Origin: Nostoc sp. NMS7
Lineage (GTDB): Bacteria > Cyanobacteriota > Cyanobacteriia > Cyanobacteriales > Nostocaceae
Direction: 5' to 3'
Length of the DNA stretch: 34,206 bases
NCBI RefSeq assembly: GCF_017115085.1
Contig: NZ_JABXKJ010000212.1
Coordinates: forward strand, 1 to 34,206
Positions 1 to 7,765 of the stretch are shown piece after piece. Made by a program: the position numbers and the translations under genes. Below the pieces are notes generated by a model. It saw only the letters and a program-made list of their open reading frames with translations, did not search any database and had not been told where the DNA came from. The stretch's first letter is position 1. Each line of letters opens with the position of its first letter.

Positions 1-297
1 TTGAAGGAAGTGGCGTGGAAACCCCCTGTTCCCGCACTGGCTTGGCTATACAAACGAAGTCCACCTCCGTGGACTAAGAAAAAATCAAAGGTTTTTAACC
101 CACGTTCGCCCTTGGCGTTCCGCAGGAAAGGTGGGTTTTGTCTGTGTAGCCAAGCCAGTGCGTTGCGGCGGCTCCGCCGACTTGTTCGCGCAGCGTCTCC
201 CCCTGGGAGAAGCACCTGGCGCGCGACTTCTAGTCGCCTGGTGCAAGATATAAGTTAACCGAACCTTATTGACTTTTAAAACATCCGCCCAGAACGC
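1..297. repeat. REPIN-like inverted repeat region, no gene
   Basis: The segment at 34-66 and the reverse complement of 129-161 agree at 28 of 33 positions, so two REP-like units face each other as in a REPIN doublet. The left unit ends in a perfect 7-bp hairpin at 58-75 (AGTCCAC-CTCC-GTGGACT). The same layout, a GGCTAYACARACGAA-type stretch followed by a short hairpin, occurs beside the transposase at 12532-12682. A further imperfect inverted repeat lies near 210-245. An 85-codon open frame crosses the region, but it is repeat translation and I do not call it a gene. Confidence 0.6.
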
Positions 298-996
298 TCA
301 AGGTTGAATAGTCTTCGCCGACTGGTTAAATAACAAATCTCGTAACTTATCTTGATCAAGCGCTTGAGTTTTGAATGCTTCTGCTTTCTCGTAGGCGCGA
401 ATTGTTGCCGGACGAGCCTTAATTGTCTCAAACCACCGCTTGAGGTGAGGAAAATCCTCTAAATTCTGACTTTGGAGTTCATGGGACACAATCCAGGGAT
501 AAGCTGCAATATCGGCGATGGAATAATCCCCAGCCACAAATTCTTTATCTGCTAATTGCTTATTCAGCACTGCATATAAGCGTCCCGTCTCATTCACGTA
601 GCGGTTAATCGCATATTCAATCTTTTCGGGAGCATAGGTGCTAAAGTGATGATTTTGTCCCGCCATTGGTCCGAGTCCTGCCACTTGCCAGAACAACCAT
701 TCTAAAACTTGAGTGCGATTACGTAAATCTTGGGGGATTAATTTCCCGGTTTTTTCTGCCAAATATAGCAAGATTGCACCAGACTCAAAGACCGAAATCG
801 GCGTACCTCCATCTGCTGGTTCGTGGTCAACGATCGCGGGCATCCGATTGTTAGGAGAAATCTTCAGAAATTCCGGCTTAAATTGATCCCCAGCCCCAAT
901 ATTCACCGGAATTATGGTATATGGTAAGCTGACTTCTTCCAAGAAAATTGTAATTTTATGACCGTTTGGGGTTGCCCAATAATAAAGTTCAATCAT
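298..996 (-). CDS. Glutathione S-transferase, YfcG/Ure2p-like
   Basis: A 232-residue protein with an N-terminal thioredoxin-fold GST domain and a helical C-terminal domain. The first strand and helix read TPNGHKITIFLEE (about residues 9-21). The cis-proline loop is NNRMPAIVD, and the glutathione-contacting stretch is ISVFESGAILLYLAEKTG. The C-terminal half carries the usual YSIADIAAYPW N-cap motif and a final PHLKRWFETIKARPA segment. These features are typical of the bacterial Nu-class/YfcG group, cytosolic proteins with glutathione-disulfide reductase activity rather than classical conjugation. The start is the ATG at 996. It is the first of several small metabolic genes on the minus strand; the 60-odd bases separating it from the next upstream gene allow co-transcription. 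Substrate is unknown. Confidence 0.88.
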   Translation of the reverse strand: MIELYYWATPNGHKITIFLEEVSLPYTIIPVNIGAGDQFKPEFLKISPNNRMPAIVDHEPADGGTPISVFESGAILLYLAEKTGKLIPQDLRNRTQVLEWLFWQVAGLGPMAGQNHHFSTYAPEKIEYAINRYVNETGRLYAVLNKQLADKEFVAGDYSIADIAAYPWIVSHELQSQNLEDFPHLKRWFETIKARPATIRAYEKAEAFKTQALDQDKLRDLLFNQSAKTIQP

Positions 997-1059
997 GGTT
1001 ATTTTTCCTGATCTTGAGGATTGAAATTTAAACGCAAAGGTTTGCCTACGAATTACGAA

Positions 1060-1836
1060 TTACGAATTAGATTGCGGTGATTTGGCGATCGCGGCCCAAA
1101 CTCTGTGGTGAACTTGAATAATTGGTGTGGGATATTTTGCTTCGAGTAATGTCGCCAATTCCTGGTCAAACACTTCTACTTTTTCTGGTGTCAAACTGGC
1201 TCCCACGCCAGCACTAGCACGAATTCGTCCCCGCCAATCTTCGTGTGTATAAGATACAAATACATCGTAAGAAAATGTGCGGATTTCTCGGAATCCGCCT
1301 TCGCCAATGTCTTGTAACCACAGGGGATGCAATCCATTACCGCCGTCTAGATTCCACGCTGGATTATGAGCCTTGATCAGTTGTTCTGTTGCTTCAACGA
1401 CATTACCTTTTAAGGGTATCCAATCAAAATGTGCGATCGCAAGCAAGCCATTTCTTCTCAATATCCGAGTAATTTCCTGGACGGCACGCGGACGGTCAAA
1501 CCAATGCCAACACTGTCCAGCCGTTACAACATCAGCACTTGCGTCTGGTAACTCGGTATTCTCGGCAGTTGCGACTCGATAATCTACTTGGAGTTGGGCT
1601 AATTCACTTAACTGTCTCGCTTGTTCTAAAAGTGATGCTGATGGGTCGATGCCAATTACATAAGCACCTCTATCCGCAAAGCCCCGCGCTAGTGTTCCTG
1701 TTCCTGTTCCAAGGTCAACAATATTTTGCCCTGGTAAACCTATACCATATTCAGACAGTTTGTTAAATAATGAACTGGGAAAGCCAGCGCGGTGTTTTGC
1801 ATAATCACTAGCAGTTGCACCAAAATCAATTTTCAT
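1060..1836 (-). CDS. Class I SAM-dependent methyltransferase
   Basis: A 258-residue Rossmann-fold methyltransferase. Motif I is VDLGTGTGTLARGFADRGA, followed by the acidic strand end VIGIDPS that binds the SAM ribose. The later AENTELPDASADVVTAGQCWHWFD stretch is the Methyltransf_11-type motif II/III region, with the WHWF signature seen in small-molecule methyltransferases of this group. Substrate cannot be told from sequence. The last codons (reading ...SNS then stop) lie inside a tandem ACGAATT-type heptamer array at 1048-1068, so the C-terminus seems to have been set by repeat DNA. It is co-directional with the SDR gene 34 bases upstream. Confidence 0.85.
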   Translation of the reverse strand: MKIDFGATASDYAKHRAGFPSSLFNKLSEYGIGLPGQNIVDLGTGTGTLARGFADRGAYVIGIDPSASLLEQARQLSELAQLQVDYRVATAENTELPDASADVVTAGQCWHWFDRPRAVQEITRILRRNGLLAIAHFDWIPLKGNVVEATEQLIKAHNPAWNLDGGNGLHPLWLQDIGEGGFREIRTFSYDVFVSYTHEDWRGRIRASAGVGASLTPEKVEVFDQELATLLEAKYPTPIIQVHHRVWAAIAKSPQSNS

Positions 1837-1870
1837 ACTTGCAAAAGTATTCTTGTAACAATTGTCTAGG

Positions 1871-2560
1871 CTAGAAGTTCTCTACCCACGGACGTAGTTC
1901 TACTTCCCATGTCCAAGCACTGCGGGGTTGGCTGAGAATGTTGAGATAAGTTTGAGCGATCGCATCCGGGTCAAGGGTACTATCTGGTTTATCTGCTGGA
2001 TCTTGCCGGTCTGCTGAACGGATTGCACCATCAATCACAAAATGTGCCACATGGATATTTTTGGGTGCTAATTCTCTAGCAATACTCTGAGCCAAACCGC
2101 GCAGTGCAAATTTACCCATTGCAAAAGGAGCAGACAGAGGATAACCCTTAACACTCGCTGAGGCTCCAGTAAAGAATATAGCACCGCCGCCAAGTTGCAA
2201 AAACCTTTTGGTAGCAGCTTGGGCTACGAGAAAGCCACCATAGGCAGTTACATCTAAAGTTTTTGCCACCTCACCAGGGTCTAGATCAACAAGAGACCCC
2301 CGCACCCGGAAACTGGGATTGTAAATGACAATATTCGGGGAAGCGAGTTTATTTTCAACATCAATAAATAACTGTTCTACTTCATCTGGCTTTGAGACAT
2401 CAGCAGCGAAACTAACCGCGCCAATTTCACTGCTCAATTGAGTGAGTTTTTCAATTTGACGAGCCGCCAAAGCTACGGTGAATCCTTCTTTAGCAAATAG
2501 GCGGGCTAAAGAAGCGCTTAGTCCACTACCTGCACCGACAATTAAAGCTGTTGTTGTCAT
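1871..2560 (-). CDS. SDR-family oxidoreductase lacking the usual catalytic Tyr
   Basis: A 229-residue short-chain dehydrogenase/reductase. The N-terminal cofactor loop reads GAGSGLSASLARLF, a variant of TGxxxGxG, and is followed by VALAARQIEKL, which suggests NADP(H) through the Arg. The central strand ends in IVIYNPSFR, where NNAG is usual. The active-site region is FTGASASVKGYPLSAPFAMGKFALRGLAQS. The Ser (GASAS) and Lys (MGK) are there, but the YxxxK position reads FAMGK, so the catalytic Tyr appears replaced by Phe. Related SDR proteins without this Tyr are known, so this may be a natural subfamily. Reaction unknown. Confidence 0.82.
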   Translation of the reverse strand: MTTTALIVGAGSGLSASLARLFAKEGFTVALAARQIEKLTQLSSEIGAVSFAADVSKPDEVEQLFIDVENKLASPNIVIYNPSFRVRGSLVDLDPGEVAKTLDVTAYGGFLVAQAATKRFLQLGGGAIFFTGASASVKGYPLSAPFAMGKFALRGLAQSIARELAPKNIHVAHFVIDGAIRSADRQDPADKPDSTLDPDAIAQTYLNILSQPRSAWTWEVELRPWVENF

Positions 2561-2694
2561 AAATTTAATTCTCCTAGTTAGGATAAATAGTTAAGGCATT
2601 TACTTTGACCTCTCTGCTCTTAGGAGAAAGGCTTTGAATCTTACTCCCCTTTCCTTGCAGGGAAGGGGCTGTTCTTGTTAGGTCTGTAAATACA

Positions 2695-3993
2695 TTAAGA
2701 ATTAAGCGTGACTGAAGATAGCTGTGAATTCCCCTTATTGGGACTTTGACCAATTTGCAGTACACAAACTGCGGCAATCAAACAAAGAATACCTGATAAA
2801 ATAAACGCTTGTAAATAACTACCCGTCCAAGTTCTCAACACACCGGCTCCGAATGCTGCTGTGGCTGCACCGAGTTGGTGTCCTGCGACAATCCAACCGA
2901 ACATCACGCCGACATTTTCTTTGCCGAAGATGTTAGCAACAAAACGTACTGTAGGTGGTACGGTGGCAATCCAATCAAGTCCATAGAAAACGGCGAAAAT
3001 GGAAAGTCCATAGAAGGAAAAGTTGAAACTGAAGGGCAAGAAAATCAAAGATAAACCCCGCAGTCCGTAGTACCAAAATAATAAGTAGCGATTGTTCCAA
3101 CGGTCAGATAGCCAACCGGACATAGTGGTTCCAAAAAAATCGAATAGTCCCATGATTGCCAAAAGACCCGCAGCCTTGACTTCAGGGATACCGTGGTCAA
3201 TACAAGCAGGAATCAGATGAGTTCCAATTAACCCATTTGTGCTAGCACCACAGATAAAAAAGCTACCAAATAACAGCCAGAAGTCGCGGTTACGCATTCC
3301 CAGCCAGAGGGCATTAAGGGTGGAGGCGATGGAATTCACTTTCGGCTTGAAAACTTCCACAGTTTCGCTATTGTCGCCAAAGGGTCGCAAACCGACATCC
3401 GCCGGGCGATCGCGCATAAAGGCTGCGATCGCTGGAATAATTAGAAGTGCCGCACCACTAAGAGCTAGAGCCGCAGTTCGCCACCCAAAGCGATCGCTTA
3501 CTGAGGCGAGCATCGGCAGAAACACTAGTTGCCCCGTAGCTGTACTGGCGGTTAAGATGCCCAGAACTAGACCCCGCTTTGACAAAAACCAGCGATTGAC
3601 AACAATAGCACCCAAAACCAGGGCGATAACTCCGCTACCACAACCGACAACTACACCCCACAGCAAGACTAGCTGCCAGGAAGCTGACATCAAAGTGGTT
3701 AAACCGACACCGAGAGCAATGACAGCAAGTGAGAACACCATCATCCGGCGAATGCCGATTCGCTCCATAACTGTGGCGGCAAAAGGGCCAATCAGCCCGT
3801 AAAGTACTAAGTTAATGGAGATTGCCAAAGATATAGTCGCTCTACTCCAGCCGAACTCCTGTTCGAGAGGCACTATAAAAACTCCCGGAGCAGAGCGAAT
3901 TCCGGCTGCCACCAACAAGGCTAGGAATGTTAAGCCTGCGACGAGCCAAGCATAGTGGAACGAACGACGCGCTAAAAAGGAGGCTAAGGACAT
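2695..3993 (-). CDS. MFS transporter, monocarboxylate/oxalate-like
   Basis: About 432 residues with roughly twelve hydrophobic segments. The N-terminus from MSLASFLARRSFHYAW leads into the first membrane helix. The first half carries EFGWSRATISLA, a strong mark of the monocarboxylate/oxalate-formate branch of the major facilitator superfamily. A loop of about 35 polar residues after RDRPADVGLRPFG divides the two halves, and the second half contains SGWLSDRWNNRYLLFWYYGLRG. An upstream GTG start at 4077 would add 28 residues, but these form no natural N-terminus and overlap a HIP1 site, so I prefer the ATG at 3993. Substrate unknown, probably an organic anion. Confidence 0.83.
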   Translation of the reverse strand: MSLASFLARRSFHYAWLVAGLTFLALLVAAGIRSAPGVFIVPLEQEFGWSRATISLAISINLVLYGLIGPFAATVMERIGIRRMMVFSLAVIALGVGLTTLMSASWQLVLLWGVVVGCGSGVIALVLGAIVVNRWFLSKRGLVLGILTASTATGQLVFLPMLASVSDRFGWRTAALALSGAALLIIPAIAAFMRDRPADVGLRPFGDNSETVEVFKPKVNSIASTLNALWLGMRNRDFWLLFGSFFICGASTNGLIGTHLIPACIDHGIPEVKAAGLLAIMGLFDFFGTTMSGWLSDRWNNRYLLFWYYGLRGLSLIFLPFSFNFSFYGLSIFAVFYGLDWIATVPPTVRFVANIFGKENVGVMFGWIVAGHQLGAATAAFGAGVLRTWTGSYLQAFILSGILCLIAAVCVLQIGQSPNKGNSQLSSVTLNS

Positions 3994-4228
3994 GATGAGT
4001 CGGGAGTGGCTTTCAAGAATACTAACTTGCCACAAAGTGGCGACAGCGATCGCCAATGTTAGAAATTCTAACCTCACTGAGAGATAATCACCAGATTGAA
4101 CCGATCCTTAACTGCACGGTATTGGGCTAAAATTGTGCTGCATCTACGTCCGTCGTAGACATCGCTTTTTCAGTGAGAAAGAAAAAGTCCGCTACCAAAA
4201 ATTAGAGTTGAGAGCGAAAAGTCGATCT

Positions 4229-4594
4229 ATGAAAAAAGATACTATCGAGATCACTGGTTTTCACGCTCATGTTTACTTCGATACCGCAAGTCGGGATGTA
4301 GCTGCGCGTGTACGTGAAGGATTGGGCGCTAGGTTTGAAGTGCAACTCGGACGCTGGTTTAACAAGCCCATCGGGCCTCACCCAAAAGCGATGTATCAAG
4401 TTGCTTTCTTACCAAATCAGTTTGATCAAGTCGTTCCTTGGTTAATGCTCAATCGTGAAGGATTGGATATTCTCGTCCACCCTGAGACAGGCGATGCTGT
4501 GGCAGACCACGCGAATCATTCCTTATGGTTAGGAAAAAAGCTAGATTTGAATATTCAGTTTCTTCGACAGGTTAGTTCGACTTTATCCAATTAA
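4229..4594 (+). CDS. DOPA 4,5-dioxygenase family protein
   Basis: About 121 residues starting MKKDTIEITGFHAHVYFD. The HAHVYF near the N-terminus and HPETGDAVADHANHSLWLG near the C-terminus supply the conserved histidines of the DOPA-dioxygenase-like fold (small ferredoxin-like, metal-binding proteins). RWFNKPIGPHPKAMYQVAF in the middle is also characteristic. In plants and fungi this family opens the DOPA ring extradiol; bacterial members act on small catechols in vitro, and their physiological role is unclear. A longer in-frame start exists at 4133, but the added residues are basic and low-complexity, so the ATG at 4229 is preferred. It is transcribed away from the MFS gene. Confidence 0.85.
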   Translation: MKKDTIEITGFHAHVYFDTASRDVAARVREGLGARFEVQLGRWFNKPIGPHPKAMYQVAFLPNQFDQVVPWLMLNREGLDILVHPETGDAVADHANHSLWLGKKLDLNIQFLRQVSSTLSN

Positions 4595-4631
4595 GGGAAA
4601 TGCAATTGAAGCAACTGATTGACTTTTATAT

Positions 4632-4937
4632 TTAGTCAATCGGTACTTGCTTGAGTAAAGCCATCCACATATCAGACGGATCGGAGTAGTAATCAATTTC
4701 TTGAACTTGATATTGAGAAGATTGACAATCTTGTCGCAAAATAATGCGATCGCCGGGTTTAATGGTTTTCCCTACTCCAGTCATGTACCCCATTATTCCT
4801 TCATTGAGGCGCTCAAATACATAGTCGGTTCCCCAAACTTGTTGGCTGTAATCGTGTATTTTATTCTTCTGTTTTAATTCGTTTGCTGGAGAGATGATCA
4901 GAGCTAATTTATTTAAAAAACTAAAACTTAAGTTCAT
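4632..4937 (-). CDS. Conserved-looking hypothetical protein
   Basis: About 101 residues from the ATG at 4937; a TTG at 4973 would add 12. I do not recognise a named family. The N-terminal third is hydrophobic (LSFSFLNKLALIISPANEL) and could be amphipathic or membrane-associated. The rest is soluble, with YVFERLNEGIMGYMTGVG, then KPGDRIILRQDCQSSQYQVQ, a beta-rich stretch resembling small barrel domains, and an acidic aromatic tail. Codon use and a clean stop suggest a real gene. It faces the DOPA-dioxygenase gene convergently, with 37 bases between the stops. Confidence 0.5.
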   Translation of the reverse strand: MNLSFSFLNKLALIISPANELKQKNKIHDYSQQVWGTDYVFERLNEGIMGYMTGVGKTIKPGDRIILRQDCQSSQYQVQEIDYYSDPSDMWMALLKQVPID

Positions 4938-4973
4938 ACCTGTTCTGATTGAAGAGAAGGCACTTAACAACAA

Positions 4974-5368
4974 TTTAAAAATAGAACTAATAATTCAAAA
5001 GTCAGTTTGTTAAGACATCATTCTGAGATATTAATATTTAATTTATCCTAAATTGGATCTTCTGTGAAATAAACCATTGATGTCATTAATGATGCAATAT
5101 AAAGTAAAAATTTACTGTTACTAATACTAGTGATTACTTTATTACTTTCAGTCTTGAGTATGTCATCTAACATCAGAGGTGATAGCAACTTTACTATTAA
5201 CTTAAATTTACAGTACTATTAACCGCAGCTTCAACTGTAAAATCACCGAATTATTGTACAATATTGGGTCAGATATGAGTATTTTTCACTTAACTAGATA
5301 ATATTAATTTATAAAGCTTTTATGTCTTAAGAATTTCGTGTATGTATATTTTTTTAGATAAATGCAAT
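4974..5368. other. AT-rich intergenic region without a recognised gene
   Basis: Nearly 400 bases of AT-rich DNA between the hypothetical gene and coaE. I see no open frame of useful length on either strand, no tRNA-like fold, no HIP1 site and no clear tandem repeat. It may hold the promoter of the hypothetical gene at its left end and 3' untranslated sequence of coaE at its right. Confidence 0.4.
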
Positions 5369-5965
5369 CTAGTCCCTACTTGTGGTTTTTAGAGCTACAT
5401 CTACATACTTCAGTAATACTTCTAGGGTGGAGGAGTTATCTAAAACGACATCTGCATGAGCCACTTTTTCTTCGATAGATAATTGGCTGTTGATCCGGGC
5501 TTCTGCCTGTTCTCTATTTAAATGGTTTCGTTGTATCAATCTTTGTAGCTGTTGCTCTTGGGAACAATGCACTACCCAGATTTCTGTAACCAAATCAGTC
5601 ATTCCGGCTTCAAATAATAGAGGCACTACTAACACCAGTGTTTCTGAAGAGGATTGGGCAATTGCTTTGAGGAAGCGATCGCGTACATCAGGATGAATTA
5701 AATTATCTATCCAGTTGCGTTCATCTTGACGATTAAAGATAATTTCGCCTAGCTTTTGGCGGTTGAGGCTGCCATCTGGGAGTAAAATTTCTTCGCCGTA
5801 ACGTTGAGCGATCGCACCCAAAATAGGCGAACCTAAAGATACTGCCTCTCTAGCATAAATATCTGCATCCAAAATCGGCAGGTTATAAGTGCTAGCTAAA
5901 TAATTGGTGAGAGTGGTTTTGCCTGTGGCAATACCGCCGGTTAAGCCGATTATACGTTTAGTCAC
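5369..5965 (-). CDS. coaE: Dephospho-CoA kinase
   Basis: 198 residues, the usual size for CoaE, which phosphorylates the 3'-hydroxyl of dephospho-CoA in the last step of coenzyme A synthesis. The N-terminus RIIGLTGGIATGKTTL is the P-loop. DADIYAREAV is the family's conserved DAD motif that binds dephospho-CoA. HPDVRDRF and VLVVPLLFEAGMTDL are the next two conserved blocks, and RLIQRNHLNREQAEARINSQ is the lid/CoA-binding helix with its conserved RxxxRxxLxxxxAxxRi pattern. It appears complete and monocistronic. Confidence 0.95.
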   Translation of the reverse strand: MTKRIIGLTGGIATGKTTLTNYLASTYNLPILDADIYAREAVSLGSPILGAIAQRYGEEILLPDGSLNRQKLGEIIFNRQDERNWIDNLIHPDVRDRFLKAIAQSSSETLVLVVPLLFEAGMTDLVTEIWVVHCSQEQQLQRLIQRNHLNREQAEARINSQLSIEEKVAHADVVLDNSSTLEVLLKYVDVALKTTSRD

Positions 5966-6228
5966 GTTATTTCTCTACTAGACGGCAAGGGCGATCGCTT
6001 CGAATTCAAAATTACCATAAATAAATTTAGATATTCAATACATAATATGCTAGAAAGCGCAAGTGTATCGCCGTGATCAGGTGGCTGCCAGGATAGATAA
6101 ATTGTTTGTTTAAGCGATCGAGTGTATACTAGTATAAAATAATGGGTTAGCAAGTGCGTATGCGAAGCCCAATCTAGGCATCGCTTTTGGCTTTCGGTTA
6201 AAATAGCAAGAATCTAGATATTAATATC

Positions 6229-6702
6229 ATGGCTGAAACTGGCAGAATCAGGGTTGCTAAAGATAAGGCTGAGTTGGTGAAGGATTTAACATCTTCAGAT
6301 GGTGCAACAGGGCCTTTTCAGACTTTTGCTGATGTAATTGTGTTTGCAGCAGCTTTGGGCGCAAAACATAAAAAGCGGGTGGCTTTGGGAGAGATTTCTA
6401 AAAGGGAACCATCGCCAATACCCCAAGAACAGTTTATAGTCAGGGGATATAATACGGTAATAAATTTAATAGCAATTGCTGAAACTCAAGATATAAAAGT
6501 TTTATCTCTCGAAGAAGGAAACAATAATGAAAAACGTAATTATATTTTTGAAGAATATGCCAATGGCGGACTTGAAATCTTACAATCAGAAATCCGGGGC
6601 GCAGTAGATTATTCTGAAAGAATTTTATTGATTCTTAGTCATGAAAGGTTTCAAGATAACTCCGAAGAAGAGGATTTTGATTTAAGCAAATTTCTTTCCT
6701 AA
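6229..6702 (+). CDS. DNA phosphorothioation-associated protein 4-like
   Basis: 157 residues, acidic, with no membrane segment. It opens ETGRIRVAKDKAELVKDL, continues with GPFQTFADVIVFAAALGAKHKKR and ends in a run of acidic residues. From memory this pattern matches the small family called Dnd system-associated protein 4, which accompanies phosphorothioation operons and has no established biochemistry. The gene stops nine bases before the HNH nuclease start on the same strand, so the two are probably co-translated. A sensible guess is an accessory or regulator of that nuclease, but this is inference. It is the left edge of the Dnd island. Confidence 0.65.
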   Translation: MAETGRIRVAKDKAELVKDLTSSDGATGPFQTFADVIVFAAALGAKHKKRVALGEISKREPSPIPQEQFIVRGYNTVINLIAIAETQDIKVLSLEEGNNNEKRNYIFEEYANGGLEILQSEIRGAVDYSERILLILSHERFQDNSEEEDFDLSKFLS

Positions 6703-6711
6703 ATCATCATA

Positions 6712-7692
6712 ATGAGTAAAGCACAGCAGGCAGAAAATCAGCGTAGTTTAGTTTATTATTGTGAATGTTTTTCTAAAATTAAGGTATATAAAACTCAGAA
6801 AAAGGGTGACGCTCTTAATAAACCCATATTACTTTTATCTATAATTGACCTAATCACACAAGATTTGATAATAGATAATCGTATCACCATATCAGATGAA
6901 TTAATTGATACCTTCAAGAGGTATTGGGAAGTACTTGCTTCGAGTACTTTTAAGGGAAGTGATTTTGCCCTTCCTTTTTTTCATTTAAAAAATGATCAGG
7001 GTAAATTTTGGCATCTTAAGTATAGTTCTGAATATGATGGTGGTCGTCCGCAAACAATTCCCAAACTCAAGGAAGATGTTGACTATGCATATTTGGATGA
7101 TGAACTATTTAATTTGATTCAAGATGAAATTTCTCGGCAAATATTAATTGATGCACTGGTTTCAGCTTGGCTCCCACCGGAAGATAATAGGATAGAAGAT
7201 TTTTTAAACATTAACCAAAATTTTCAGGATGTGCCCTTGGAAATAGACAAAACTATTGATTCTAGTAATTTAGATGCTAATCCTAGATGGAGGTTAAGAA
7301 AAGCAGTAATTAGAAATGCTTTTTTCAGGAAAGCCATTGTAAATATTTATGATTATAAATGCGCTTTTTGTGGGTTGAAAGTAACTAAATCTGTAAGTCA
7401 AAATATTGTTGATGGCGCACATATAAAGCCATTTTCACAATTCTATGATAGTATAATTCATAATGGAATTGCTCTTTGCAAAAATCATCATTGGGCATTT
7501 GATAGGGGTTGGTTTGCTGTAGATGAGCAATACAAAATTATAGTTAGCAATGATTTGGAAGAAGCATCTCCCCATGCTAAACCTATGAAAGATTTTCATG
7601 GTGAAACAATAGTTCTACCAAATACAGAGCAACACTTTCCAGAACTGGAAGCGCTGCAATGGCATCGCCAAAATATATTTCAAGCAAGATGA
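6712..7692 (+). CDS. HNH endonuclease with sulfur-binding-type N-terminal domain
   Basis: 326 residues. Residues about 13-155 resemble the sulfur-binding domain (SBD) of ScoMcrA-type phosphorothioate-dependent restriction enzymes: an LNKPILLLSIIDLI helix (about 35-48), a FKRYWEVL helix near 68-75, and PFFHLKNDQGKFWHLKY near 88-104. A linker follows. The C-terminal third is an HNH/ββα-metal nuclease with CAFC (217-220), DGAHIKPF (general-base His237), NGIALCKNHHWAFDRG (Asn251 and the HNH histidines), and a probable zinc site from CxxC and CxxH. SBD enzymes recognise phosphorothioate DNA through a hydrophobic pocket. Here the gene sits beside the dnd genes, so it is the likely effector in place of DndFGH. 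The SBD assignment rests on motif resemblance. Confidence 0.78.
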   Translation: MSKAQQAENQRSLVYYCECFSKIKVYKTQKKGDALNKPILLLSIIDLITQDLIIDNRITISDELIDTFKRYWEVLASSTFKGSDFALPFFHLKNDQGKFWHLKYSSEYDGGRPQTIPKLKEDVDYAYLDDELFNLIQDEISRQILIDALVSAWLPPEDNRIEDFLNINQNFQDVPLEIDKTIDSSNLDANPRWRLRKAVIRNAFFRKAIVNIYDYKCAFCGLKVTKSVSQNIVDGAHIKPFSQFYDSIIHNGIALCKNHHWAFDRGWFAVDEQYKIIVSNDLEEASPHAKPMKDFHGETIVLPNTEQHFPELEALQWHRQNIFQAR

Positions 7693-7699
7693 AATATCA

Positions 7700-7743
7700 A
7701 ACTATACCCATATTGGGAGTTAAACTCTGATATGGGTATAGTT
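7700..7743. terminator. 14-bp perfect hairpin between convergent genes
   Basis: AACTATACCCATAT at 7700-7713 pairs perfectly with ATATGGGTATAGTT at 7730-7743 across a 16-base loop. It lies between the stop codons of the convergent HNH and AIPR genes, the place for a bidirectional terminator. No clear U-tract follows on either strand, so a processing or blocking hairpin is possible. Confidence 0.5.
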
Positions 7744-7765
7744 ATTAATGCTTAGGTAAGTTTAA

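Noticed and set aside
1..258. An 85-codon plus-strand open frame
   Set aside because: It lies wholly in inverted-repeat DNA, starts at the window edge with TTG and has an R/P-rich composition typical of translated repeats.
3239..3802. A 187-codon open frame antisense to the MFS transporter
   Set aside because: The minus-strand transporter has clear membrane helices and family motifs; this frame is its codon-bias shadow.
5962..6153. A 63-codon minus-strand frame upstream of coaE
   Set aside because: It runs over a HIP1 site and repeat-like DNA, shows no motif, and its start has no support.
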